Assembly: GCF_964063345.1 (NCBI RefSeq)
Contig: NZ_OZ061318.1
Span: 3,162,001 to 3,226,000 of the forward strand
Direction: 5' to 3'
DNA length: 64,000 bases
DNA from: Pseudomonas lini
GTDB lineage: Bacteria > Pseudomonadota > Gammaproteobacteria > Pseudomonadales > Pseudomonadaceae
A program made the translations under genes and the position numbers. Under the pieces are notes generated by a model. That model made no database searches, was not told the origin of the DNA, and saw only the letters and a program-made list of their open reading frames with translations. Shown in pieces: positions 16,584 through 27,027 of this stretch. How positions within the stretch are numbered: the first letter of the stretch is position 1; each line of letters begins with the position of its first letter.

Positions 16584-18098
16584 ATGAAGCGCAAAAATAT
16601 TCTTTTCATCATGGCCGATCAAATGGCCGCGCCAATGTTGCCGTTCTACGGCCCTTCGCCGATCAAACTGCCGAATCTCAGCCGCCTCGCCGCCGAAGGC
16701 GTGGTGTTCGACGCCGCTTATTGCAATAGCCCTCTTTGCGCGCCGTCGCGTTTTACGCTGGTCAGCGGTCAGTTGCCGAGCAAGATCGGCGCCTACGACA
16801 ACGCGGCCGATTTCCCCGCCGACGTTCCAACCTATGCCCATTACCTGCGGCGCCTCGGTTATCGCACCGCGCTGTCGGGCAAGATGCATTTCTGCGGCCC
16901 GGACCAGTTGCACGGCTATGAAGAACGCCTGACCAGCGACATCTACCCGGCCGATTACGGTTGGTCGGTGAACTGGGATGAGCCGGACGTACGCCCAACC
17001 TGGTATCACAACATGTCGTCGGTCCTGCAAGCCGGGCCCTGCGTGCGCACCAATCAGCTGGATTTCGACGAAGATGTAGTGTTCAAGGCCCAGCAATACC
17101 TGTTCGACCACATCCGCGAGGATAGCGATCAGCCGTTCTGCCTGACCGTGTCGATGACTCACCCACACGATCCGTACACGATTCCCAAAGCTTTCTGGGA
17201 TATGTACGACAATGCCGACATCCCTTTGCCCGAGACACCTGCACAGGATCAACTTGATCCTCATTCCCAGCGTTTGCTCAAGGTCTATGACCTTTGGGAC
17301 AAGCCGCTGCCTGTGGATAAAATTCGCGATGCGCGCCGTGCCTATTTCGGTGCGTGCAGCTATATCGACAGCAACGTCGGCAAACTTCTGCAAACACTCG
17401 AGGAAACCGGGCTTATCGATGACACCATCATCGTATTCTCCGGTGACCACGGCGACATGCTGGGCGAGCGCGGCCTCTGGTACAAAATGCACTGGTACGA
17501 AATGGCTGCCCGTGTACCGCTGTTGATCAGTGCACCAGGGCAATTCGGGGCTGGGCGGGTCAGCGCGGCGGTGTCCACTGCCGATCTGTTGCCGACCTTT
17601 GTCGAACTGGCCGGCGGCTCGCTGGAACCGGGTCTGCCGCTGGACGGCCGCTCGCTGGTTTCGCACCTGCAAGGGCAGGGCGGTCACGATGAGGTGTTCG
17701 GCGAGTACATGGCTGAAGGCACCATCAGCCCGTTGATGATGATTCGTCGTGGCGCCTACAAATTCATCTACAGCGAAGACGACCCTTGCCTACTCTTCGA
17801 TGTACATAACGACCCGAAGGAACAAGAAGAACTCAGCCAGTCGCCGCAACATCGACAGCTTTTCGAGGCGTTTCTCGCCGAAGCACGGGCCAAATGGGAT
17901 ATCCCGGCGATCCACCAGCAGGTGCTCGCCAGTCAGCGACGCCGGCGTTTCGTCGCCGACGCCCTGACCATCGGCAAGCTGAAGAGCTGGGATCACCAGC
18001 CTCTGGTGGATGCCAGTCAGCAGTACATGCGCAACCACATCGACCTCGACGATCTGGAACGTAAAGCACGTTATCCACAACCCTGCCAAAACCAATAA
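16584..18098 (+). CDS. betC: Choline sulfatase BetC
   Basis: Hydrolyses choline-O-sulfate to choline and sulfate, feeding choline to glycine betaine synthesis or catabolism. The 504-residue protein has the sulfatase core: metal-binding ADQ at residues 11-13, and C-A-P-S-R at 52-56, whose Cys52 should be converted to formylglycine; GDHGDMLGERG near 290-300 is the second metal-binding motif. No signal peptide is seen, so it is cytoplasmic. I favour the ATG at 16584 (MKRKNILFIM) as in known BetC proteins; an ATG six codons earlier is possible. It is followed 16 bases later by a choline-binding protein gene. Confidence 0.95.
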   Translation: MKRKNILFIMADQMAAPMLPFYGPSPIKLPNLSRLAAEGVVFDAAYCNSPLCAPSRFTLVSGQLPSKIGAYDNAADFPADVPTYAHYLRRLGYRTALSGKMHFCGPDQLHGYEERLTSDIYPADYGWSVNWDEPDVRPTWYHNMSSVLQAGPCVRTNQLDFDEDVVFKAQQYLFDHIREDSDQPFCLTVSMTHPHDPYTIPKAFWDMYDNADIPLPETPAQDQLDPHSQRLLKVYDLWDKPLPVDKIRDARRAYFGACSYIDSNVGKLLQTLEETGLIDDTIIVFSGDHGDMLGERGLWYKMHWYEMAARVPLLISAPGQFGAGRVSAAVSTADLLPTFVELAGGSLEPGLPLDGRSLVSHLQGQGGHDEVFGEYMAEGTISPLMMIRRGAYKFIYSEDDPCLLFDVHNDPKEQEELSQSPQHRQLFEAFLAEARAKWDIPAIHQQVLASQRRRRFVADALTIGKLKSWDHQPLVDASQQYMRNHIDLDDLERKARYPQPCQNQ

Positions 18099-18114
18099 TG
18101 TGAAGGGGAAGTCC

Positions 18115-19047
18115 ATGCAAAGGTTATCCACAGTACTGACGGTCGGGCTTCTGGCTCTGGGCAGCGCCTCGGCTTATGCCGAGCAAAGCTGCGAGACGGT
18201 GAAAATGGCCGACCCTGGCTGGAGCGACATCGCTGCAACCAACGCCATCACCGGGTTTCTGCTGGACGGCATGGGCTACAAGGCCAAGGTCGACACGCTG
18301 GCGGTGCCGATCACCTTTGGCGGTCTGAAGGATGGCCAGGTGGACGTGTTCCTGGGTAACTGGATGCCGGCGCAGCAGGGCTTCTACGACAAGTTCGTGG
18401 CCAATGGCGACGTGACTCAACTGGCGAAAAACCTCGATGGCACCGAGTTCACGCTGGCGGTCCCGGATTACGTTTGGGACGCGGGTGTGCATAACTTTAA
18501 CGATCTGAACAAGTACGCCGAGCTACACCCAAAAGAAGTCGACAAGAAGATCTATGGCATCGGCTCCGGCGCCCCGGCGAACATTTCGCTGCAAGAGATC
18601 ATCAAGAAGAACGACTTCGACCTGGGTCAGTGGAAGCTGGTCGAATCCAGCGAGCAAGCGATGCTGGCCGAAGTGTCTCGCGCGGTGAAGAAACAGAAGT
18701 TCGTGACTTTCCTTGGCTGGACGCCCCACCCGATGAACGTGCAGCTGAAAATGCATTACCTGAAGGGCGGCGAGAAGTATTTCGGCGACACCGGCAGCGT
18801 TTATACACTGACCCGTAAAGGTTATGCACAGGCCTGCCCGAACGTCGGCAAGCTGCTCACCAACCTGAGTTTTACCCAGGAAATGGAGAACAGCATCATG
18901 GCCGAGGTGGTAAACAAAAAGGTCAGCAATGCCGCAGCGGCCAAGGCCTGGATCAAGGCCAACCCGGCGGTGCTGGATAAGTGGCTGGACGGTGTGAAGA
19001 CTGTGGATGGGAAGGACGCGTTGTCGGCGGTCAAAGCCAAGTTGTAA
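18115..19047 (+). CDS. Choline ABC transporter substrate-binding protein (ChoX/CbcX-like)
   Basis: A periplasmic type-II binding protein (OpuAC family) of 310 residues. A Sec signal peptide ends at A-Y-A (about residue 22). Segments MADPGWSDIAATNAI, VFLGNWMPAQ and KKQKFVTFLGWTPHPMN supply aromatic residues that form the choline cage in ChoX-type proteins. AAGGGGAA precedes the ATG at 18115. It follows betC in an operon, but no permease or ATPase gene accompanies it, so it must work with a transporter encoded elsewhere (a CbcWV-type complex is the likely partner). Two perfect DnaA boxes (18071, 18124) happen to lie at its start. Confidence 0.9.
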   Translation: MQRLSTVLTVGLLALGSASAYAEQSCETVKMADPGWSDIAATNAITGFLLDGMGYKAKVDTLAVPITFGGLKDGQVDVFLGNWMPAQQGFYDKFVANGDVTQLAKNLDGTEFTLAVPDYVWDAGVHNFNDLNKYAELHPKEVDKKIYGIGSGAPANISLQEIIKKNDFDLGQWKLVESSEQAMLAEVSRAVKKQKFVTFLGWTPHPMNVQLKMHYLKGGEKYFGDTGSVYTLTRKGYAQACPNVGKLLTNLSFTQEMENSIMAEVVNKKVSNAAAAKAWIKANPAVLDKWLDGVKTVDGKDALSAVKAKL

Positions 19048-19056
19048 CGGTTCTTT

Positions 19057-19186
19057 GTGGCGAGGGAGCTTGCTCCCGCTGGAGTGCGTAGCACTCCCAT
19101 TTCGGCGACTGCAGTTTGTCAGTCTCACCGAGATGTCCGGACTTGCGACTGCTGCGCAGCCGAGCGGGAGCAAGCTCCCTCACCAC
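19057..19186. repeat. REP inverted pair (GTGGCGAGGGAGCTTGCTCCC family)
   Basis: Left arm starts at 19057; right arm ends at 19186 with one base changed (CTCACCAC for CTCGCCAC). It separates the choline-binding protein gene from the SulP gene, so the two may not be tightly coupled. Confidence 0.9.
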
Positions 19187-19238
19187 ATTGATCGTTTTAC
19201 ACTGTTACCCTTGCGTAAAATCCCGCCCGAGAGGACCC

Positions 19239-20807
19239 ATGGCCTTCCCCAGCCGCCATTCACTCTTTCCCTTCCTGACCTGGTTGCCCCGGCAAACCCG
19301 CGCCAGCGTCGGCCGTGATCTGATTGTAGGCCTGAGCGGCGCGATTCTCGCGTTGCCACAATCCATTGCCTACGCCTTGATTGCCGGTCTCCCACCGGAA
19401 TACGGGTTGTACGCCGCGATTATCCCGGTGCTGATCGCCTGTCTCTGGGGTTCGTCGTGGCATTTGATCTGCGGTCCTACGGCGGCCATTTCCATCGTCC
19501 TGTACGCCAGCGTCAGTCCTCTGGCCGTCCCCGCGTCGCAGGACTACGTCACGCTGATCCTGCTTCTGACACTCCTTGCGGGCATTTTCCAGTGGCTGCT
19601 GGGTTTGCTGCGTTTCGGCGCCTTGGTGAATTTCGTCTCTCACTCGGTGGTGCTGGGCTTCACCCTTGGCGCAGCGGTGGTGATTGCCATTGGGCAACTG
19701 CCGAACTTGCTGGGGCTGGATGTGCCCAACCAGGCCACGGCGCTGAACAGCCTGGTGCTGCTGTTCAGTCATCTCAGTGAGGTGGACAAACCCTCGCTGG
19801 TACTAGGCCTGGCCACGGTGATGATAGGCATCGTGCTGAAACTGCTGGTGCCGCGCTGGCCGACGCTGTTAATCGCTCTGGCCTTGAGCGGGTTGCTGGT
19901 ATGGCTGTGGCCAGCGATGTTCGGCCATGTGCAATTAGTCAGCGCCTTTGTCGGACGGCCGCCGCCCTTCAGCCCGTTGCCGCTGGATCTGGACCTAGTG
20001 TTGCGCCTGCTGCCTAGCGCGGTGGCGGTCGGGATGCTCGGGCTGGTGACGAGCCTGTCGATTGCCCGCTCCTTGTCCGCGCGCTCGCAGCAGTTACTCG
20101 ACGCCAATCAAGAAGTCCGCGCCCAGGGTTTCTCGAACATGGTCGGTGCGTTTTTTTCCGGGTCGCTGTCAGCCGGTTCCTTCACCCGCTCGGCCCTAAG
20201 CTATGACGCCGGAGCCTGCTCACCGTTGGCGGGGGTTTTTTCAGCGGTGTGGGTGGCGTTGTTCGCTATCTTCGGCGCGGTATTGATCGCGCACATTCCG
20301 ATCCCGGCCATGGCCGGCAGCATTTTGTTGATCGCCTGGGGATTGGTCGACCATCGCGGCATTCGCGCCTTGTTGCGGGTCAGCCGTGCCGAGTTTCTGG
20401 TCATGGCGCTGACCTGTGTCGCGACGCTGTTGCTGGAGTTGCAAACGGCGATCTACGCCGGCGTGCTGGCCTCGTTGTTCTTCTACCTCAAACGCACCTC
20501 GCAACCACGGGTGCAGCATTGGCGTGAGGGCGACGAAGATATTCTGCGAGTCGGCGGTTCAATCTTTTTCGGCGCCAGCCATTACCTGCAAGTGCGCTTG
20601 CAACGGATGCACGGCGCACGGGTGGTGATCGAAGCGCAACAGATCAACTTCATCGACTATTCGGGCGTGGAAATGCTGCACCAGGAAGCGCGACGGCTAC
20701 TACGCCAGGATCGCAGCCTGACCCTGCGGCGGGCACGGCCGCAGGTGGTGGAGGAATTGAGAAAGCTCGAAGGCGCGGAGAAATGCCCGATTCGCTTCGA
20801 AGATTGA
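19239..20807 (+). CDS. SulP/SLC26 family anion transporter
   Basis: A 522-residue transporter with a SulP membrane domain (about residues 20-400, including GLSGAILALPQSIAYALIAGLPPEYGLYAA) and a C-terminal STAS domain (about 425-515; INFIDYSGVEMLHQEARRLL). SulP proteins carry sulfate, bicarbonate or other anions. Its position after betC and the choline-binding gene suggests import of choline sulfate or handling of the sulfate released, which is inference. The ATG at 19239 with GAGAGGA upstream is chosen; the longer frame runs into the REP element. It is full length. Confidence 0.9.
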   Translation: MAFPSRHSLFPFLTWLPRQTRASVGRDLIVGLSGAILALPQSIAYALIAGLPPEYGLYAAIIPVLIACLWGSSWHLICGPTAAISIVLYASVSPLAVPASQDYVTLILLLTLLAGIFQWLLGLLRFGALVNFVSHSVVLGFTLGAAVVIAIGQLPNLLGLDVPNQATALNSLVLLFSHLSEVDKPSLVLGLATVMIGIVLKLLVPRWPTLLIALALSGLLVWLWPAMFGHVQLVSAFVGRPPPFSPLPLDLDLVLRLLPSAVAVGMLGLVTSLSIARSLSARSQQLLDANQEVRAQGFSNMVGAFFSGSLSAGSFTRSALSYDAGACSPLAGVFSAVWVALFAIFGAVLIAHIPIPAMAGSILLIAWGLVDHRGIRALLRVSRAEFLVMALTCVATLLLELQTAIYAGVLASLFFYLKRTSQPRVQHWREGDEDILRVGGSIFFGASHYLQVRLQRMHGARVVIEAQQINFIDYSGVEMLHQEARRLLRQDRSLTLRRARPQVVEELRKLEGAEKCPIRFED

Positions 20808-20836
20808 AACACTGACGTCGATGCAACGGCATACCT

Positions 20837-20928
20837 GTGGCGAGGGAGCTTGCTCCCGCTCGGGTGCGAAGCGCCCGCAGATTTTTAGGGCTGCTTCGCA
20901 ACCCAGCGGGAGCAAGCCCCCTCGCCAC
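20837..20928. repeat. REP inverted pair (GTGGCGAGGGAGCTTGCTCCC family)
   Basis: Left arm at 20837 and inverted arm ending at 20928 (one mismatch, AAGCCCCCTCG). It lies between the convergent SulP and aroE genes. Confidence 0.9.
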
Positions 20929-20934
20929 AAAGAA

Positions 20935-21756
20935 CTACAGCGCCAATTGCCGGCGGAGTTCGGCCAACACCGGCGCTGTATCCGGGCGCACGCCGCGCCA
21001 CAAATAGAAAGCTTCCGCCGCCTGCTCGGCCAACATTCCCAGGCCATCCATCGCCACCGCCGCACCGTGCTCGCTGGCCCAGCGGCAGAACGAGGTCGGC
21101 TCCTTGCCGTACATCATGTCGTAGCAAACCGTCTTGCCCGGCTCGATCAAACTGCTGGCAATCGGTGGTACATCGCCTGACAGACTGGCGGACGTCGCGT
21201 TGATGATCAGGTCCACCGGCTCCTGCAACCAATCGAAGCCACTGGCCGACACCGGCCCCAGATCCGCGAACAATTCCGCCAGCAATTCGGCTTTTTCCAC
21301 CGTGCGGTTGGCGATGATCACCGACGCCGGTTGCTCCGCCAGCAGCGGCTCCAGCGCACCGCGCACCGCACCGCCGGCCCCGAGCAGCAGGATGCGCTTA
21401 CCCGCAAGGCTGAAACCCGCATTAACCGTCAGGTCCCGAACCAGCCCGGCGCCGTCGGTGTTGTCGCCCAGCAGACTGCCATCGGCCAGTTTGCTCAGGG
21501 TATTCACCGCACCGGCCCGCTGCGCCCGCTTGGTCAAGCTGCTCGCCAAACGATAGGCATCTTCCTTGAACGGCACCGTCACATTCGCCCCACGCCCTTC
21601 GCGGAAAAATGCCTGGGCACAGCCGGAAAAATCATCCAGGGGCGCCAGCAAAGTGCTGTAGTCCAGTTTTTGCCCCGTCTGCTCGGCGAACAAACGGTGG
21701 ATCAGCGGCGACTTGCTGTGGCCAATCGGGTTACCGAATACGACGTAACGATCCAT
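20935..21756 (-). CDS. aroE: Shikimate dehydrogenase AroE
   Basis: NADP-dependent reduction of 3-dehydroshikimate to shikimate in aromatic amino acid synthesis. The 273-residue protein shows the substrate site [10 protein letters not shown] (8-17), the catalytic lysine in [11 protein letters not shown] (around 59-69), the nucleotide-binding [10 protein letters not shown] (around 126-135) and INATSAS near 190. Full length. ATG at 21756. It precedes hemF by gene order but is separated by 81 bases that hold a REP fragment. Confidence 0.97.
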   Translation of the reverse strand: MDRYVVFGNPIGHSKSPLIHRLFAEQTGQKLDYSTLLAPLDDFSGCAQAFFREGRGANVTVPFKEDAYRLASSLTKRAQRAGAVNTLSKLADGSLLGDNTDGAGLVRDLTVNAGFSLAGKRILLLGAGGAVRGALEPLLAEQPASVIIANRTVEKAELLAELFADLGPVSASGFDWLQEPVDLIINATSASLSGDVPPIASSLIEPGKTVCYDMMYGKEPTSFCRWASEHGAAVAMDGLGMLAEQAAEAFYLWRGVRPDTAPVLAELRRQLAL

Positions 21757-21771
21757 CTACATTCCTCAACC

Positions 21772-21800
21772 GTAGGAGCTGCCGAAGGCTGCGATCTTGA
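21772..21800. repeat. Single fragment of another Pseudomonas repeat family
   Basis: GTAGGAGCTGCCGAAGGCTGCGATCTT is a common dispersed sequence in the P. fluorescens group, usually seen in inverted pairs. Here only one arm is present, between aroE and hemF, so it is a solitary or decayed copy. Confidence 0.6.
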
Positions 21801-21837
21801 CTGCAGCCCCGACGATGCAAAAACTCAAACCCATGAA

Positions 21838-22776
<939 letters not shown>

Positions 22777-22926
22777 CTACACGGCGCTCATACAGGCCGG
22801 CGGCAAATTGCTGCGTAGGATAACACTGCACCTTGTGCCGTCGCAGTTGACGAAGGTCAAGCTTTAAGAGTCCGATAGGGCGCTTGGCGCTACAACTCTA
22901 GAAGCCAAGACTTAAGGAGAGAACAG

Positions 22927-23904
22927 ATGGCAAAGCGTATCCAGTTCCGCGCCCATGGCGGCCCCGAAGTGCTCGAATACGTGGACTACCAACCCGCCGA
23001 GCCCGGCCCGCTGCAGGTACGCGTGACCAACAAGGCCATCGGCCTCAACTTCATCGACACTTATTACCGCAGTGGCCTCTATGCGCCACCCGCCTTGCCG
23101 TCGGGCCTGGGCGCAGAGGGCGCGGGCGTGGTCGAGGCGGTCGGAAGCGAAGTCACCCGCTTCAAGATCGGCGATCGCGTGGCGTACGGCAGTGGCCCGT
23201 TGGGCGCTTATAGCGACGTTCATGTCTTGCCGGAAGCCAATCTGGTGCATTTGCCGGATGCCATCAGCTTCGAACAGGCCGCCGGCGTGATGCTCAAAGG
23301 CCTGACCGTGCAGTACTTGCTGCGTCAGACGTATGAACTCAAGGGCGGCGAAACCATTCTGTTCCACGCAGCAGCCGGCGGCGTCGGTTCCCTGGCCTGC
23401 CAATGGGCCAAGGCTTTGGATGTGAAACTGATCGGCACGGTCAGTTCAGCAGAGAAAGCCGCCCTGGCGAAAGCCAATGGTGCCTGGGCGACCATCGATT
23501 ACAGCCATGAAAACGTCGCACAACGCGTGCTGGAATTGACTGACGGTAAAAAAGTGCCGGTGGTGTACGACGGCGTAGGCAAAGATACCTGGCTGACGTC
23601 ACTCGACAGCGTCGCGCCTCGAGGGCTGGTGGTGAGTTTCGGTAATGCTTCGGGCGCAGTGGATGGAGTGAATCTGGGGATTCTCGCGGGGAAGGGTTCG
23701 CTGTACGTGACCCGACCGACCCTGGCGACCTACGCCAACAACGCTGAAAACCTGCAAAGCATGGCCGATGAGCTGTTCGAGATGATCATCAGCGGCAAGT
23801 TGAAGGTGGACATCAGTCAGCGGTATTCATTGGCTGAAGCGGCCAAAGCGCAGACCGAATTGTCGGCGCGGCGCACGACGGGCTCCACGGTGCTTCTGCC
23901 ATAA
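22927..23904 (+). CDS. qor: NADPH:quinone oxidoreductase
   Basis: A zinc-free medium-chain dehydrogenase of 325 residues that reduces quinones with NADPH, usually by one electron. The N-terminal GroES-like part has FIDTYYRSGLY (around 42-52) and GAEGAGVVEAVG (around 61-72); the nucleotide-binding fold has AAAGGVGSLACQWAK (around 147-161). AAGGAGA lies 7 bases before the ATG at 22927. Divergent from hemF by 174 bases. Full length and strongly conserved. Confidence 0.95.
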   Translation: MAKRIQFRAHGGPEVLEYVDYQPAEPGPLQVRVTNKAIGLNFIDTYYRSGLYAPPALPSGLGAEGAGVVEAVGSEVTRFKIGDRVAYGSGPLGAYSDVHVLPEANLVHLPDAISFEQAAGVMLKGLTVQYLLRQTYELKGGETILFHAAAGGVGSLACQWAKALDVKLIGTVSSAEKAALAKANGAWATIDYSHENVAQRVLELTDGKKVPVVYDGVGKDTWLTSLDSVAPRGLVVSFGNASGAVDGVNLGILAGKGSLYVTRPTLATYANNAENLQSMADELFEMIISGKLKVDISQRYSLAEAAKAQTELSARRTTGSTVLLP

Positions 23905-23930
23905 GATATTTGGTGTTTGTCAGGGCCTCT

Positions 23931-24016
23931 TCGCGGGCAAGCCCGCTCCCACAGGATTTCGGTCGTTCACATTATTCGTATACGACTCGGACCTGTGGGA
24001 GCGGGCTTGCCCGCGA
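23931..24016. repeat. REP inverted pair (GTGGGAGCGGGCTTGCCCGCG family), outward orientation
   Basis: TCGCGGGCAAGCCCGCTCCCACA at 23931-23953 and its inverted copy at 23994-24016. The order of arms is opposite to that at 3161, so the GTGGGAGCG ends face inward here. It lies between convergent qor and tsaC. Confidence 0.9.
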
Positions 24017-24033
24017 TAAACGATGACGCGGTA

Positions 24034-24591
24034 TTAATCCGGGCGCACAACGTGGCCGGTGGCCAGATCGCGAATCACGCTCGGATTCTTCCGTCCACCC
24101 AGATTGCCACCCAGCACCCAATCAACCTGCCCACGGAAATACTGCTCCACGCGAAGCCGCGTCCGCGCCGCCGGCCGTCCCTGAGGGTTGGCCGAGGTTG
24201 AAACCAACGGCCCGACCAACGCACACAAATCCCGCACCAATGGGTGATCGCTCACCCGCAATGCCACGGTTTCGTGCACACCGGTAATCCACTGGGGCAA
24301 CATATTCTGATGCGGCACCAGCCAGGTGTTGGGGCCAGGCCAGGTGCTGGCCATGCGGTCCATCCACAATTCAGGGAAGTCTTCGAAGAGGAAGTCGAAC
24401 TGACGAATATTATCGGCCACCAGAATCAGGCCTTTATCCACAGACCGTCCCTTGATCAGCAACAGACGATCCACCGCCTCTTCGTCCCACGGGTTGCAAC
24501 CCAGGCCCCAGACAGCTTCGGTTGGATAGGCAATGACCGCCCCAGCGCGAATTTCTCGTGCGGCTTGTTGCACGCGCCAACTGTTAACCAT
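24034..24591 (-). CDS. tsaC: L-threonylcarbamoyladenylate synthase TsaC (Sua5/YrdC)
   Basis: Makes threonylcarbamoyl-AMP from threonine, bicarbonate and ATP, the first step of the t6A37 modification of ANN-reading tRNAs. The 185-residue protein is the short TsaC form with only the YrdC domain; [16 protein letters not shown] (around 17-32), [15 protein letters not shown] (around 48-62) and [11 protein letters not shown] (around 138-148) are hallmark segments. It is followed on the same strand by none; dprA lies 54 bases upstream, the classic dprA-tsaC pair. Confidence 0.96.
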   Translation of the reverse strand: MVNSWRVQQAAREIRAGAVIAYPTEAVWGLGCNPWDEEAVDRLLLIKGRSVDKGLILVADNIRQFDFLFEDFPELWMDRMASTWPGPNTWLVPHQNMLPQWITGVHETVALRVSDHPLVRDLCALVGPLVSTSANPQGRPAARTRLRVEQYFRGQVDWVLGGNLGGRKNPSVIRDLATGHVVRPD

Positions 24592-24645
24592 GAAAGACTC
24601 TCCGGAATAAGGCTCTGCGCAGTTTACCGATCTTCCCTATAAAAC

Positions 24646-25752
24646 CTAGCGTCCCCGCGCAAGCCAGCGGCCGCTTTCACAGACCGCACGGCCGTCCATT
24701 TCCAGCTCCGTCAGCGCTGCCAACACTTTCGACAACGCCCAGCCGCTGGTGATCGACAAGGCTTCACTGGTATGGGGCGCCGCGTGGAGCAACATGAGCA
24801 GCGGATGAGTCTCTGTCGTCTGCGGCGTTTCTGTGGATAACGGCAGCCGTTGCCAGCCGCGCAAGGCTTCGAGGATGTGCTCGATGGTTTCCACCAGCAC
24901 CGCCCCATCGCGGATCAGCTGATGACACCCCTTTGCACCAGGGTGGTGGATCGATCCTGGAATCGCATACACCTCACGTCCCTGTTCCGCCGCCAGTCTC
25001 GCGGTGATCAATGAACCACTGGCAATACTCGCCTCGACCACGAGCACGCCGAGGGACAAACCGCTGATGATTCGATTGCGCCGGGGGAAGTTGCCGGGGG
25101 CAGGGCCGGCGTCCAGCGGGAACTCCGAAAGTACCGCGCTTCCCGAGGCGATCATGGCGTCCGCCAGTCGCTGATTTCGCTGTGGATAAAAATTTTCCAG
25201 CCCCGTGCCAAGTACGCCGACCGTTTGCCCGCCAACGTCCAGAGCCGCCTGATGCGCCGCAGCATCGATGCCCAGGGCCAGACCGCTGGTGATGACAAAA
25301 CCGGCACCGGCCAGAGTGCGGGAAAACGCGGAGGCTGTGTCCATGCCCGGCCGCGAAGCACGACGGCTGCCGACCATCGCCAGCTGTGGTTTTTCCAGGA
25401 TTCCCGGATCGCCCGCGACGAATAACAGCGGCGGCGCATCACTGATTTGCGCCAGCAACGCGGGGTAGTCAGGTTGGTCCCACATCAGTAAATGCTGGCC
25501 CGGGCGCTCTAACCAGGCCAATGCGTGACTGGCGCCGTCACGGACTTCAATAGAGCGCCGGCCCTGCGCACAAGCGAGTGGCAGACCCAATGCACGCCAG
25601 GCACTGGCCGGTGCGCTGATGGCTTTGGAGGCAGAGCCGAAGGCCTCAAGCAATTTCTTGAAACGCACAGGACCGAGTTCCGGCAAACGGTGCAGGCGTA
25701 AACGGGCTTCCAGTTCCGCAGGGGAAACGGACGTACAGGCAGGCAGCGACAT
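24646..25752 (-). CDS. dprA: DNA-processing protein DprA
   Basis: Binds incoming single-stranded DNA and loads RecA during natural transformation. The 368-residue protein has a SAM-like N-terminus, the Rossmann-like core (AMVGSRRASRPGMDTA around 127-142, ITSGLALGIDAAAHQAAL around 155-172, FPRRNRIISGLSLGVLVVEA around 222-241) and a C-terminal winged helix (around 305-365). Full length. It is upstream of tsaC and downstream of the LysM gene on the same strand. Two perfect DnaA boxes lie inside it and one just before it. Confidence 0.96.
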   Translation of the reverse strand: MSLPACTSVSPAELEARLRLHRLPELGPVRFKKLLEAFGSASKAISAPASAWRALGLPLACAQGRRSIEVRDGASHALAWLERPGQHLLMWDQPDYPALLAQISDAPPLLFVAGDPGILEKPQLAMVGSRRASRPGMDTASAFSRTLAGAGFVITSGLALGIDAAAHQAALDVGGQTVGVLGTGLENFYPQRNQRLADAMIASGSAVLSEFPLDAGPAPGNFPRRNRIISGLSLGVLVVEASIASGSLITARLAAEQGREVYAIPGSIHHPGAKGCHQLIRDGAVLVETIEHILEALRGWQRLPLSTETPQTTETHPLLMLLHAAPHTSEALSITSGWALSKVLAALTELEMDGRAVCESGRWLARGR

Positions 25753-25832
25753 GGATCATCCTTGATCGTTATAGAGTCCCGTCGAATCGGGAATAAGCTG
25801 TGGATAACTCTGTTGGTAACTTGTGGAGCGTG

Positions 25833-26858
25833 TTAAGGGTTTCGCACCTTGTCCATCACCGCCAGGGAGCGCGATGCGTTAAGGACAAGCCCGTAGCTGA
25901 GCTTGTCGTAAGTGCGGAAGACCATCAGCAAACCGGCCCGCTCGTCGGGAATTTTCAATGGCTGGCCGGTGATCCGGTCACGCACGGTTTCACCGGTCTT
26001 CATCACCACCAGCACATTGCCTTCGGCCAAGCCATCGCGCTGCCCCTTGTTCAGCGTGACGACATCCAGCGCACCGATCTGGGTCACCCCACGCGGTACA
26101 TCGATAATCAAGCCGTCGATTTCGGTAGTTGGCGCACTGGGCATGAAGGTCGAATTGATCGAACGCTCTTCGCCGCCGAACAACCGGTCGCCGAGTCGCA
26201 CCTCCTGAGTGGTGCGTTGCAGGGCCAGGGTGGCGACGTCGCCTTCAGTGGCAATGATCTCGCCGCCACCAATGTCGTCGGCGTTGATCCCCAGAAACTC
26301 CTTGCTCTGCGGATCGGTGTAGACCTTGCCCTGACGGAAGATGCCGTACACCGGTTGTGCCGGGTCGAAATGGCCACGCGCGAATATTCGATCACCCGTA
26401 CCGCTGAGCACCCGTTCGGCATCGCCGGCGACGATGTAGGGCGCCTTGTCGAAATCCTCTGCCTTGTCGACGATGCGGTTGCTCAGCAGAAAGCTGTTGA
26501 TCGATTTCAGCGGAATGCTCGGAATGGCATCGGCCACCGGCGAGCTGCGGATTCGTGGCGAAAGCTTGATGGTGCCCCGGGAAGCGCCGCGATTGAGGGT
26601 CAGGCGTGGCTGACCGTTGACGTAGGCCAGCGACAGCGTATCGCCCGGATAGATGAGATTAGGGTTTTCGATCTGTGGATTGGCCTGCCAAAGCTGCGGC
26701 CATTCCCACGGTTCACGCAGGTATTTGCCGGAAATGTCCCAGAGTGTGTCCCCTGCCACCACAGTGTATTGCTGTGGAAAACCTTCCCTGAGTTGCACTT
26801 GCCCGTGCGCAAAACCGGCCGAGGCCAGAAGGAGCAAGGCGAGTAGTGATTTCCTCAT
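25833..26858 (-). CDS. LysM-domain periplasmic protein
   Basis: A 341-residue exported protein (PA0020-like). Signal peptide 1-18 ends at F-A-H-G. A LysM peptidoglycan-binding domain follows (about residues 30-80: YTVVAGDTLWDISGKYLREPWEWPQLWQANP). The rest is a beta-rich region of unknown role, with repeats of the type VFARGHFDPAQPVYGIFRQG and VVTLNKGQRDGLAEGNVLVV. I start at 26858 (MRKSLLALLLL); the upstream part of the frame lacks a ribosome site. It lies at the head of the lysM-dprA-tsaC run and is divergent from def. Exact function not known. Confidence 0.9.
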   Translation of the reverse strand: MRKSLLALLLLASAGFAHGQVQLREGFPQQYTVVAGDTLWDISGKYLREPWEWPQLWQANPQIENPNLIYPGDTLSLAYVNGQPRLTLNRGASRGTIKLSPRIRSSPVADAIPSIPLKSINSFLLSNRIVDKAEDFDKAPYIVAGDAERVLSGTGDRIFARGHFDPAQPVYGIFRQGKVYTDPQSKEFLGINADDIGGGEIIATEGDVATLALQRTTQEVRLGDRLFGGEERSINSTFMPSAPTTEIDGLIIDVPRGVTQIGALDVVTLNKGQRDGLAEGNVLVVMKTGETVRDRITGQPLKIPDERAGLLMVFRTYDKLSYGLVLNASRSLAVMDKVRNP

Positions 26859-27027
26859 GCGGTGAATCCCTTTATTATGTACGTTCGCGTGAAACGCCAG
26901 AGCCCTCGTGGCTCGCTCCCGGCTCATTATTGAAAAGCCGGAAGCTACGTTCACAACGGTAGCCTGCATCCTCGGACTCGCCAGGCCATCGACCCGACTT
27001 TACCTCACACGTGCAGCAATTGAGCTT

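Noticed and set aside
19116..19238. Upstream extension of the SulP gene
   Set aside because: It would translate the REP element; the ATG at 19239 has a ribosome site and gives the normal SulP N-terminus.
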